The notes beneath the pieces are model-generated. The model did no database searches and had not been told where the DNA came from. It saw only the letters and a list, made by a program, of their open reading frames with translations. Shown here in pieces: positions 34,085-42,270 of a DNA stretch of 64,000 nt (position 1 is its first letter; each line of letters starts with the position of its first letter). Made by a program: the position numbers and the translations under genes. Source of the stretch: Luteirhabdus pelagi (GTDB taxonomy: Bacteria; Bacteroidota; Bacteroidia; Flavobacteriales; Flavobacteriaceae); the NCBI RefSeq assembly GCF_016827595.1, contig NZ_JAECMS010000003.1:294352-358351 (forward strand). The letters are read 5' to 3'.

Positions 34085-34687
34085 TTAGAATTTATAATTA
34101 AGAGCAAAATTGATATCATTAAACCCTAATCCAGTTGCAAAAGTATTCAATGCTTCTGCTTCTCGAAAATCAGGTTTTAAAGAACTATAGCTCAACAGCC
34201 CCACTGTCGCCTCAATGGCGAAGTTATCGGAAACAAAATAGCTGATGCCCGGTGCAACGGCAATTTCAAATCCTGTCAGCTTGTATTCGCCCAAATCGAA
34301 TTCAAAATCAATTTCTTCAGAACTCACATAATCAAAACCAAGTTCACCAAAAAGAGAAAATTGATTTCCTACGGTAGCATAATAGCGTCCAAAAGCTCCA
34401 ACTGAGAAGGAATCGGTCTTCCCTACTTCATCCCCATCAAATTTTGTTTGAACAAAGCCATATCCGACTTCCGCACCCAATGCGATATTATCAGAAACGA
34501 AGAAGCCAAGACGAGGCATTACAGAAAAACCATTTTCCGAAACATCATCAATAGATTCGGACACATAGGACGCAGCTCCGGAGATAAAGACATCACCATT
34601 TGAATATCCTCCTGTCGACTCATTTTCCTGGGCATAAACTACAGCACCCAACAAGGCTACTGCAGCAAACATAAGTAGTTTTTTCAT
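34085..34687 (-). CDS. Outer-membrane beta-barrel protein 2
   Basis: 200 residues. Signal peptide ending VVYAQ, then a beta-rich barrel with alternating hydrophobic strands (ALGAEVGYGF, VGAFGRYYATVG, FSLFGELGFDYV) and a C-terminal Phe (FALNYKF). Different in sequence from barrels 1 and 3, closer to OmpW/OmpA-barrel type. Single gene with its own terminator at 34040. Confidence 0.85.
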   Translation of the reverse strand: MKKLLMFAAVALLGAVVYAQENESTGGYSNGDVFISGAASYVSESIDDVSENGFSVMPRLGFFVSDNIALGAEVGYGFVQTKFDGDEVGKTDSFSVGAFGRYYATVGNQFSLFGELGFDYVSSEEIDFEFDLGEYKLTGFEIAVAPGISYFVSDNFAIEATVGLLSYSSLKPDFREAEALNTFATGLGFNDINFALNYKF

Positions 34688-34767
34688 TTTTAAATAGGTT
34701 ATATTAATTAGTAAAAAACGGAGCGCAATTTACTAATAACATAAAAACTACCAACGGTTATTTGCCA

Positions 34768-35322
34768 TTAGAGGAACGAGTATCCTACAGATAAGGTAAT
34801 AACGCTGTTTTTACCTTTATTAAATTCTGGTTCATCCGGAATATCGGTAAGTCCAAAGTTGTAACGACCTTCGACCCGTAACCCCAAAGGAAGATCTGCA
34901 CCAAGACCAACTACTCCAGATAAATCGAATTCATTTGTAGCTAAATCGTTAATAACCTCTCCTACCACTGTTTGTGCTTCATCATTCACCAAGATACCAA
35001 ATTGTGGCCCTACCTGAATATTGAATACATCTCCCAAATAATACTTCAAAACAATTGGGACATTTACATAATCTAAATTAAATTCTCCCAATTCAAATTC
35101 TGCGCCCTGTTGCGAATACAGTAGATCGGCCTGAATGCCAATATTATCATTAAACTTACCGCCAATAAAAATTCCTCCAACAAAGCCTGTACGGTTATCC
35201 AAACCTGTAGCATCGGTAATCGTAGCAAAATTTACACCTGCCTTAACTCCAAAGTCTAACCCTTGTCCTATAGCGGTGATTGAAAATAAGGCGCAAAACA
35301 CCCCAATTATTAGATTTTTCAT
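34768..35322 (-). CDS. Outer-membrane beta-barrel (porin-like) protein 3
   Basis: 184 residues. Signal peptide ending AIGQ, then LDFGVKAGVNFATITDATG, LLYSQQGAEF, YVNVPIVLKYYLG and a GYSFL ending. Clearly related to barrel 1 (same GVKAGVNFA, LLYSQQGA, NVQVGPQFG-type blocks), so the two are likely paralogues from duplication. A -7-like TATCTTTA lies about 30 nt upstream. Divergent from xerD. Confidence 0.88.
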   Translation of the reverse strand: MKNLIIGVFCALFSITAIGQGLDFGVKAGVNFATITDATGLDNRTGFVGGIFIGGKFNDNIGIQADLLYSQQGAEFELGEFNLDYVNVPIVLKYYLGDVFNIQVGPQFGILVNDEAQTVVGEVINDLATNEFDLSGVVGLGADLPLGLRVEGRYNFGLTDIPDEPEFNKGKNSVITLSVGYSFL

Positions 35323-35423
35323 AATTTTTAGGTTTATATAGTTTGTCCTAAAGATAACGTTAATCGCATCAACTTCTTATCCGATAACTTTTAAATCATT
35401 CTTAAAATATAGACTTTAGCAGT

Positions 35424-36320
35424 ATGAAATGGATGACGGCCATTACCGATTTTCAGAATTACCTTCGAATTGAACGGGGGCTATCGAAGAATACGATAAC
35501 CAATTACACCCTAGATCTTCAAAAGTTGACGCGATGGCTAGAAGCGAATAACATTAATAATAACCCTGTGGAAATTGGTGAAGAAGTCCTTCAGGAATTT
35601 ATCTACGATATCGCCAAGGAAGTCAAGCCGCGAACGCAGGGAAGAATCATTTCCGGGTTACGCACATTTTTCAACTATCTCGTATTTGAAGAATATCGCG
35701 CCGCAAACCCCATGGAGCTCATCGAAGCCCCTCGACTAGGTCGAAAATTACCCGATACACTTTCGGTTTCTGAAATCGATGCGATGATAGCTGCCATCGA
35801 TCTTTCTTCGCCTCAAGGCGAACGCAACCGAGCGATCATAGAAACCCTTTATGGTTGTGGGCTTCGGGTATCCGAATTATTGGATCTTCAACTTTCAAAC
35901 TTATTCTTCGAAGAAGGTTTCATTAAAGTTATGGGAAAAGGTAGTAAGGAACGCTTTGTTCCTATAGCCGAACATACCCAACGTTATATCAACATTTATA
36001 AAAACGAAGTTCGTATTCATCAAGAAATTACACCCGGAGCTGGTGATATACTATTTTTAAATCGTAGGGGCAACCCTTTAACCAGGGCGATGATCTTCAC
36101 AATTGTTCGGGAATTGGCTAAGGAAGCAAATATTGATAAAACGGTTAGCCCACATACATTTCGGCACTCTTTCGCTACCCATTTATTGGAAAACGGCGCC
36201 AATCTTCGGGCTATTCAACAAATGATGGGACATGAAAGCATTACAACTACAGAGGTTTATACCCATTTGGATACCTCCCACCTTACCGAAACCTTACATA
36301 AATTTCACCCACGAAAGTAA
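35424..36320 (+). CDS. xerD: Site-specific tyrosine recombinase XerD
   Basis: 298 residues. SAM-like N-terminal domain (FQNYLRIERGLSKNTITNY) and catalytic domain with Arg in YGCGLRVSELLDL, HTFRHSFATHLL (His-x-x-Arg), HESITTTEVYTH (Tyr nucleophile). Resolves chromosome dimers at dif with XerC. Core gene type (single XerD, no adjacent integrase elements), so not a sign of a mobile element. Second in-frame Met at 35433. Confidence 0.93.
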   Translation: MKWMTAITDFQNYLRIERGLSKNTITNYTLDLQKLTRWLEANNINNNPVEIGEEVLQEFIYDIAKEVKPRTQGRIISGLRTFFNYLVFEEYRAANPMELIEAPRLGRKLPDTLSVSEIDAMIAAIDLSSPQGERNRAIIETLYGCGLRVSELLDLQLSNLFFEEGFIKVMGKGSKERFVPIAEHTQRYINIYKNEVRIHQEITPGAGDILFLNRRGNPLTRAMIFTIVRELAKEANIDKTVSPHTFRHSFATHLLENGANLRAIQQMMGHESITTTEVYTHLDTSHLTETLHKFHPRK

Positions 36321-36417
36321 AGGACTGCCAATTTCGGTTAAAAAAACGCTAAAGTGCTACTGAGCCTTTAGGTCGGGTGGATGTTTTCGTATTTTGAAAA
36401 GAAAAAAGAAATTAATT

Positions 36418-37365
36418 ATGAAAACATTGAAGTTCGACAATAAAGATTCCATGCATGCCTTAGGCCTTGGGACATGGAAGGCAAAAGGAAATGATGTAAA
36501 ACAGGCTGTAAAAGATGCGCTTTATGCTGGGTATCGGCATATAGATACAGCTGCAGTTTATGGAAATGAAAAAGAAATCGGAGAAGCGCTAAAAGAAGTT
36601 TTTGATGAAGGTGAAATTTTACGCGAGGACGTGTTTGTTACTTCAAAACTTTGGAATGACGCACACCAAGAAGGTCAGGTAATTCCAGCGTTACAGGATT
36701 CGTTGAAGAAGTTAAACCTAGAGTATCTTGACCTATATTTAATGCATTGGCCGGTAGCCTTTAAACAAGGCGTCGGATTCCCGGAAAAAACATCCGATTT
36801 TGTTTCCCTTGAAGAAGCTCCCCTTACCGAAACTTGGAAACAGATGGAAGAAGCCAAGAAAAGTGGCTATGCAAGACATATTGGGGTATCCAATTTCAGC
36901 AAGGAAAAACTGAAGGATTTGGTTGAAAAAGCAGATAGTAAGCCGGAAATGAACCAGGTGGAAATGCATCCATACCTTCAACAAAAATCATTATACGATT
37001 ATTGCAAATCAGAAGGTATTCATATTACTGGGTATTCACCCTTAGGATCAACCGACCGAAGTGAAGAGATGAAAAGTGGCGATGAGCCAAGTCTTACAGA
37101 TATAGAGGAAATCAATACACTTGCAAAAAAACACAGCGCTACACCCCATCAGGTGTTGTTAGCTTGGCACTTAAATCGTGGGAATGCAGTCATTCCTAAA
37201 TCTACGTCGAAAAACCATATCAAATCCAATTTTATTGCAGCTGGTATCGAATTGGATGAGGATGATATGAAGACGATTTCAAACCTAAACAAGAATTATC
37301 GTTTTATTACCGGTAAGTTCTTTGAATGTCCAGAGAAGGGATACGAGAATATATATGATGAGTAG
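36418..37365 (+). CDS. Aldo/keto reductase
   Basis: 315 residues from ATG 36418 (MKTLKFDNKD). A TTG at 36394 is in frame but overlaps a promoter-like TATTTTG. TIM-barrel NADPH reductase with catalytic tetrad: Asp in HIDTAAVYGNE (Tyr also here), Lys in VFVTSKLWND, His in YLMHWPVA, and the C-terminal NADPH site IPKSTSKNHI. Reduces carbonyl compounds; substrate cannot be told. Confidence 0.93.
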   Translation: MKTLKFDNKDSMHALGLGTWKAKGNDVKQAVKDALYAGYRHIDTAAVYGNEKEIGEALKEVFDEGEILREDVFVTSKLWNDAHQEGQVIPALQDSLKKLNLEYLDLYLMHWPVAFKQGVGFPEKTSDFVSLEEAPLTETWKQMEEAKKSGYARHIGVSNFSKEKLKDLVEKADSKPEMNQVEMHPYLQQKSLYDYCKSEGIHITGYSPLGSTDRSEEMKSGDEPSLTDIEEINTLAKKHSATPHQVLLAWHLNRGNAVIPKSTSKNHIKSNFIAAGIELDEDDMKTISNLNKNYRFITGKFFECPEKGYENIYDE

Positions 37366-37381
37366 GTGGTATGCTGAAATG

Positions 37382-37410
37382 AAAAAAGCCCCGAACTTCG
37401 GGGCTTTTTT
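37382..37410. terminator. Bidirectional terminator between aldo/keto reductase and barrel gene 4
   Basis: GCCCCGA (37388-37394) / TCGGGGC (37398-37404), 3-nt loop, A6 left and T6 right, between convergent genes. Confidence 0.9.
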
Positions 37411-38045
37411 TATAAATCGTATGACAGGTGGAGTGAATAGATAGTTGCAGTTATCTCATTGCGCGTATGAACCAGATATCGTAGTCCGACCCTGAAATCT
37501 GTAATGATATAAGCTCCTACATCGATAAGAAATCCAATGTTTGGATTTTCAAAATCATTTTTATCTGTGAATACAAATAGTGTTTCGGAAACATCTTGAT
37601 CGATTGGATAAAAGAAATTTGGTCCCACTTTCACATCGAATCGATCGTTATACTGAACACTCAACAATAAAGGTAGATTTATAATGTATTCCCGAATAGC
37701 ATCCTTGCCAAAGAAATTTGGGAGATCAGGGTTGGTATTTGAGATGTCTTCAGATGTAAAGTTACTTCCAGTGCGAGCGAAGTTTAATTCAGCATAAAGC
37801 CCAAAAGTATTTGAAATTTTATACTGTAAAGCAACTCCAGCATATGCATTAAAAGTTCCTTCCAAATCGAATACATCATCTTCTCGGAAGTTGTAATCCG
37901 CATAATGTAATCCCCCTACCACGCTGAAACTTAAAGGTGGTAAATCTTCTTTTTCTTGAGCCACTTCTTGGGCTACCAGAGAGGTAAAACAAAATATCGC
38001 AATAACAACGCTACTACATTTTGAATAAAGCTTATTTTGAATCAT
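37410..38045 (-). CDS. Outer-membrane beta-barrel protein 4, downstream of rny
   Basis: 211 residues. Signal peptide ending LVAQ, then an acidic/EK segment (EVAQEKEDLP) and a porin-like barrel (GLHYADYNF, YAELNFARTGSNF, YIINLPLLLSVQY, C-terminal YSLHLSYDL). Weak similarity in layout to barrels 1 and 3. It starts 8 nt after the rny stop, so it is probably transcribed with rny. Confidence 0.85.
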   Translation of the reverse strand: MIQNKLYSKCSSVVIAIFCFTSLVAQEVAQEKEDLPPLSFSVVGGLHYADYNFREDDVFDLEGTFNAYAGVALQYKISNTFGLYAELNFARTGSNFTSEDISNTNPDLPNFFGKDAIREYIINLPLLLSVQYNDRFDVKVGPNFFYPIDQDVSETLFVFTDKNDFENPNIGFLIDVGAYIITDFRVGLRYLVHTRNEITATIYSLHLSYDL

Positions 38046-38053
38046 AATCTATC

Positions 38054-39619
38054 CTATTTCGCAATATTTACCGCCCGTGTTTCACGAATAACGGTAACTT
38101 TCACCTGACCTGGATAGGTCATATCGGTTTGAATTTTTTGGGTGATTTCAAAAGAAAGCTGCGCCGCTTTATCGTCGCTTACCTTTTCACTCTCGACCAT
38201 AACGCGTAATTCTCGTCCGGCTTGAATAGCATATGCTTTTGTAACGCCGTTGAAGCCAAAGGCGATATCTTCCAAATCCTTCAAACGCTGGATATAGCTA
38301 TCTAACACTTGACGGCGAGCGCCTGGTCGCGCACCACTTATGGCATCGCATACCTGAACGATTGGCGATAGAAGGTTCGACATTTCAATTTCATCGTGGT
38401 GGGCGCCGATGGCGTTGCACACTTCAGGTTTCTCACCGAATTTCTCTGCCCATTGCATCCCTAAAAGTGCGTGTGGCATCTCAGTTTCGGTTTCAGGTAC
38501 TTTTCCTATATCGTGTAATAACCCTGCTCGTTTGGCCAATTTCGGATTCAACCCTAATTCAGACGCCATTACACCGCAAAGTCTTGCTACCTCACGAGAG
38601 TGGTGCAATAAGTTTTGTCCATAAGACGAACGATATTTCATACGTCCCACAGCTTTCACCAATTCTGGATGTAAGCCATGTATTCCAAGGTCAATGACCG
38701 TACGTTTCCCAACCTCAAGAATTTCGTCTTCGATTTGTTTGGTTGTCTTGCGCACAACTTCTTCAATTCGCGCTGGGTGGATTCGTCCGTCCGTTACCAA
38801 CTTGTGTAGGGACAAACGCGCAATTTCACGTCGCACCGAATCGAAACAAGACAGGATTATAGCTTCTGGTGTATCATCTACAATAATTTCAACGCCTGTA
38901 GCTGCCTCTAAGGCTCGGATATTTCTACCCTCTCGACCGATAATGCGTCCTTTTACATCATCGCTTTCCAAATTAAAGACCGACACGCAGTTGTCGATAG
39001 CCTCTTCGGTACCGATACGTTGAATCGTATTAATAATGATTTTACGCGCTTCCTGTTGCGCCGTCATTTTCGCCTCTTCCATGGTATTCTGAATATACGC
39101 CATGGCATCTGTTTTAGCCTCATCCTTTAGACTTTCGAGTAGCTGTTTCTTTGCTTCTTCTGCTGAAAGTGTAGAGATAACTTCCAGTTGTTCTATTTGA
39201 TTTCGATGTAGTTTGTCGACCTCTGTTCGCTTCTTCTCCAGCATATCGAGTCGTTCGTCGAAATCCTTTTGCTTGGACTCCATTTCGGCATTGAGCTTTT
39301 TGGTCTTTGCCAATTCACTTGAAACCTGCGATTCTTTATCCCGCGTACGCTTTTCTGCTTCAGAAATCTTTTTGTCGCGTTTTAGGATGACCTTTTCGTG
39401 TTCCGATTTCAGTTCGATAAACTTTTCCTTAGCTTGGAGAATTTTATCCTTTTTTATCGATTCTGCCTCGGCCTTTGCCTCTTTTACGATAGAAGCGGCA
39501 TTCTTTTCAGCCTCTTTTACCACATGTGAAGCATTGTTTCGTTCCAGCAGCTTGGCGATAAAGAATCCTATCGCCAACGCTACTACCGCGACAATGATTA
39601 TGATGATTATTTGATCCAT
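38054..39619 (-). CDS. rny: Ribonuclease Y
   Basis: 521 residues. N-terminal membrane anchor ([19 protein letters not shown]), a long coiled coil to about residue 200, KH domain ([15 protein letters not shown]), and HD domain with [17 protein letters not shown] and IGAHHDEIE. It starts bulk mRNA decay at the membrane. Full length. Immediately downstream of the 6S RNA candidate and zapA on the same strand. Confidence 0.96.
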   Translation of the reverse strand: MDQIIIIIIVAVVALAIGFFIAKLLERNNASHVVKEAEKNAASIVKEAKAEAESIKKDKILQAKEKFIELKSEHEKVILKRDKKISEAEKRTRDKESQVSSELAKTKKLNAEMESKQKDFDERLDMLEKKRTEVDKLHRNQIEQLEVISTLSAEEAKKQLLESLKDEAKTDAMAYIQNTMEEAKMTAQQEARKIIINTIQRIGTEEAIDNCVSVFNLESDDVKGRIIGREGRNIRALEAATGVEIIVDDTPEAIILSCFDSVRREIARLSLHKLVTDGRIHPARIEEVVRKTTKQIEDEILEVGKRTVIDLGIHGLHPELVKAVGRMKYRSSYGQNLLHHSREVARLCGVMASELGLNPKLAKRAGLLHDIGKVPETETEMPHALLGMQWAEKFGEKPEVCNAIGAHHDEIEMSNLLSPIVQVCDAISGARPGARRQVLDSYIQRLKDLEDIAFGFNGVTKAYAIQAGRELRVMVESEKVSDDKAAQLSFEITQKIQTDMTYPGQVKVTVIRETRAVNIAK

Positions 39620-39642
39620 TGTTTAGTTGATGTTTAGCCAAT

Positions 39643-39802
39643 AAAAAAGCCTACATTACGTGTTTTGCGTAAACTCCTTAAAAAAAAGTTTAGGGCTAAC
39701 AAACTGGTCAAACATCCGCTCAAAGACGGCTCGTTTTTGCAGCTTAAACTCACCCTTTTTAAAGAATTAGTGTTGAGTTTACCAAAAAAATGTAATGTAG
39801 GC
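39643..39802 (-). ncRNA. ssrS: 6S RNA candidate (SsrS) between zapA and rny
   Basis: The minus-strand transcript starts about 26 nt after the zapA stop and folds into one long rod. Closing stem GCCTACATTAC (RNA 5' end, 39802-39792) with GTAATGTAGGC (39659-39649) is a perfect 11 bp, followed by 8 bp GTAAACTC (39782-39775) / GAGTTTAC (39676-39669). An internal AGTTTA/TAAACT and AAAAAG/CTTTTT region leaves an open centre, and an apical CCG...CGG hairpin caps it. The closing stem is followed by U6 (39648-39643), ending transcription. Length of about 155 nt, a rod with a large central bubble and zapA adjacency are hallmarks of 6S RNA, which binds the RNA polymerase holoenzyme. No protein frame here is conserved-looking. 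Confidence 0.78.
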
Positions 39803-39827
39803 AGTAACCTGTTGTATTTAAAGAACG

Positions 39828-40118
39828 TTATGACAAGTGTTCCTGAAGAATCTCGTTCAGCGCTTCTATTCGCTGTTCGGTCGTTTCCAGGTCGGTATTC
39901 TTGTCAATTTGTTTTTGCTCTACCTGCGCGGCAAACTGAAGGGCACACATGGCCAAAACATCCTGTTTATCGCGAACGGCATAGCTTTGTTCGAAGCGCT
40001 TGATCATTTCCTCTATCTTCTTCGCCGCGATTCGCAACCCCTCCTCTTGCGAGGGCTGAATGGTTAGCGGATACACGCGATCGGCAATAGAGAGCTTTAT
40101 TTTAAGCGGATTCGACAT
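39828..40118 (-). CDS. zapA: Cell division protein ZapA
   Basis: 96 residues. MSNPLKIKLSIADRVYPLTI then RIAAKKIEEMIKRFEQ and DVLAMCALQFAAQVEQ, the short ZapA fold with a C-terminal coiled coil. It bundles FtsZ filaments at mid-cell. Starts 10 nt after the coiled-coil gene; 6S RNA follows. Confidence 0.92.
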   Translation of the reverse strand: MSNPLKIKLSIADRVYPLTIQPSQEEGLRIAAKKIEEMIKRFEQSYAVRDKQDVLAMCALQFAAQVEQKQIDKNTDLETTEQRIEALNEILQEHLS

Positions 40119-40128
40119 AGTATTTCAA

Positions 40129-40419
40129 TTATTCGGAAAGTTGAGCGATACAATGATCAATTTCCCGAACTAAAGCATTTATCTTGAGCTTTGTATCTTT
40201 TTTGTGTTGGTCGCTGCCAAGCATCGAATTGGCAAGTTTCAGGGACGTGTTTTTATCTCGTAAGGCCGCTACCTCTTTTTCGGCAGAAGCACTTTGTTCC
40301 TGCAATTTCGTGAATTCCGACTCCAATTGGGCGTACTCTTGCTTCAACCTTTCATGCCGGTGAAGCAGTTTGCTCACCCTGTTTTCAAGAGAATCAACGA
40401 GTTGAGAAAGATTTCCCAT
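40129..40419 (-). CDS. Small coiled-coil protein upstream of zapA
   Basis: 96 residues, almost entirely heptad-like helix from residue 8 to about 75 (LVDSLENRVSKLLHRHERLK, EYAQLESEFTKLQEQSASAE). It resembles small ZapB-like proteins in size and shape and lies 10 nt before zapA, a position I recall as conserved in Bacteroidota. A division-related role is inferred only. Promoter at 40447. Confidence 0.85.
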   Translation of the reverse strand: MGNLSQLVDSLENRVSKLLHRHERLKQEYAQLESEFTKLQEQSASAEKEVAALRDKNTSLKLANSMLGSDQHKKDTKLKINALVREIDHCIAQLSE

Positions 40420-40446
40420 TCAATTTTCAATTCAATACTTCTAACA

Positions 40447-40454
40447 CAAAGTTA
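40447..40454 (-). promoter_or_regulatory. -7 promoter element of the zapA unit
   Basis: The minus strand reads TAACTTTG, a perfect TAnnTTTG, with TTG 20 nt upstream (40477-40475) as a -33 box. It sits 27 nt before the ATG at 40419 and may feed zapA, 6S RNA and rny. Confidence 0.55.
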
Positions 40455-40565
40455 ACATTAGCGTTTAAATAAGCCAACTGTTTTTTGCAATTTTTTGTAT
40501 TATTGAAGTTGGATAAAGCCGACTGCCGCTCCCCAATTCAATAAATGCCATTGCAGCAATTCTTT

Positions 40566-42257
40566 ATGAAAAACCTCACGATTTTACTTTTACTTTTCAC
40601 CGCAATAATAAACGGTCAAAATGACCTTCCGACGGGTTATTTTAGCAATCCGATGGATATCGACCTTATCCTTTCCGGAAGTTTTGGCGAATTGCGCAGC
40701 AACCACTTTCATAGTGGTCTCGACATTAAAACGCAGCAACGCGAAGGAATTCCTATTTACGCCCCAGCCGATGGATATGTAAGTCGCATAAAGGTTTCCC
40801 ATTACGGTTACGGAAAAGCGCTTTACATTCACCACCCAAATGGATATAGTACTGTATATGCGCACCTTCAGCAGTATGCCGGACCAATTCAGGATTATGT
40901 GAAAAAACAACAATACCGTAACGAATCCTATGAAATTGAACTCTTTCCGCAGGCAGATATGCTACCTGTAAGCAAAGGTGAACTCATTGCCTATTCCGGA
41001 AACAGTGGAAGCAGCGGCGGACCACACCTTCACTTTGAAATTCGGGATGCGGCATCGCGCCCTATGAACCCAATGCTGTTCGGAATAGAAATTCCAGACA
41101 CCAAAAAACCGCTTATCAACACCGTCTTGGCGTATCCTGTCGGGGAAGATGCTCATATCGACCAGAAACAAAACCCAATGAAGCTTCGATTGATTCTTCA
41201 AAAAGATGGTTCCTATAAAACAGAAAAAATAACAGCACTCGGAAAGATAGGCTTTGGTGTTAGCACCAATGATCAATTAAATGGCGCCTCCAATAAAAAT
41301 GGTGTGTATCGCATTACAAGTAATTATAACGGTACGGAGAAGTTTGATGTGCTTTTTGAAAAATTCTCTTTTGCTGAAACGCGCTATTTAAATCGCTATA
41401 TCGATTATGGGTACTATCAAGACAATCGTAATCGGGTGCAAAAACTATTTCGGGAATCAAACAATCCCCTGAGCATCATCAAAAATGAAGATGAAAGCGG
41501 CTACATTACAGTAGCAGATGGTTTCAATTCAAATTATGTCATCGCGGTAAAAGATTTTAAGGGAAACACTGTCACTATTACGATTCCTATTGAAGGAAAG
41601 GAACTGCCGATAGTGGAGCCCAAGAAAGACGACAAAACAGATTCCTACGCTTATTCTAATGAAGCAACCGCCTTCACCAAAGGAAAGTTCAGTGTATATA
41701 TCCCGGCAGAGAGCCTATACGAAGATACCTATCTTGATATTGAAGCCAACGGCGACACCCTTCACTTGCATGAAGACAATATCCCGCTTCATAAAAATAT
41801 CACCATTTCGGTGGACGCTTCAAATTATAGTGAGAGCGATATGGACAAACTATTTATCGGCAGATTAAATTGGTACGGCGATCCCTATTACAATACAACG
41901 TATCGTCAGGGCAATAAACTCTCGGCCAGGGTTCGTACGTTTGGCAACTATGCATTGGTTTCTGATACGGAAGTTCCTACTATCACACCTTTGAACTTTT
42001 CCGATGGAAAATGGATCAGCAACAACGAAACGCTTCAACTAAAGATTGAAGATGAGTTGAGCGGCATCAGTAATTACAGGGCTACCTTGAACGGAAAATA
42101 TATCTTGACGGAATATAATTACAAAAAAGACGTTCTAACCTATGATTTCGATGATGAAGTCGTAACCGAAACCGAAAATAAATTGAAAGTAATCGTTACC
42201 GATAATGTTGGAAATAGTACTACATTTGAGGCGACTTTTTTCAGAAAACCACTATAA
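40566..42257 (+). CDS. M23 family (LytM-type) zinc metallopeptidase
   Basis: 563 residues from ATG 40566 (MKNLTILLLLF), an ATG seven codons earlier being in frame. Signal peptide ending ING near residue 18. Peptidase domain with HSGLDIKTQQ (His-x-x-x-Asp), YAPADGYVSRI, YAHL and GPHLHFEIRD (His-x-His), residues about 60-190. The rest is a long beta-rich C-terminal region. It may cut peptidoglycan cross-bridges. It lies 13 nt before the TonB-dependent receptor. Confidence 0.93.
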   Translation: MKNLTILLLLFTAIINGQNDLPTGYFSNPMDIDLILSGSFGELRSNHFHSGLDIKTQQREGIPIYAPADGYVSRIKVSHYGYGKALYIHHPNGYSTVYAHLQQYAGPIQDYVKKQQYRNESYEIELFPQADMLPVSKGELIAYSGNSGSSGGPHLHFEIRDAASRPMNPMLFGIEIPDTKKPLINTVLAYPVGEDAHIDQKQNPMKLRLILQKDGSYKTEKITALGKIGFGVSTNDQLNGASNKNGVYRITSNYNGTEKFDVLFEKFSFAETRYLNRYIDYGYYQDNRNRVQKLFRESNNPLSIIKNEDESGYITVADGFNSNYVIAVKDFKGNTVTITIPIEGKELPIVEPKKDDKTDSYAYSNEATAFTKGKFSVYIPAESLYEDTYLDIEANGDTLHLHEDNIPLHKNITISVDASNYSESDMDKLFIGRLNWYGDPYYNTTYRQGNKLSARVRTFGNYALVSDTEVPTITPLNFSDGKWISNNETLQLKIEDELSGISNYRATLNGKYILTEYNYKKDVLTYDFDDEVVTETENKLKVIVTDNVGNSTTFEATFFRKPL

Positions 42258-42270
42258 ACACGTCTTTTTC

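Noticed and set aside
33256..35322. A gene cluster for a secretion channel
   Set aside because: The three barrel proteins are single-gene units with separate terminators or promoters; two are paralogues and no other secretion gene is adjacent.
35424..36320. xerD as the integrase of a mobile element
   Set aside because: It has the length and motifs of housekeeping XerD, no attachment repeats or cargo genes flank it, and its neighbours are core genes.
39665..40003. 112-codon plus-strand frame across the 6S RNA and zapA
   Set aside because: Low-complexity, antisense to zapA and to the structured RNA.
42205..42270. ATG at 42205 as start of the TonB-dependent receptor
   Set aside because: It lies within the M23 gene and would add 22 residues before the signal peptide; TTG at 42271 fits better, though not proven.
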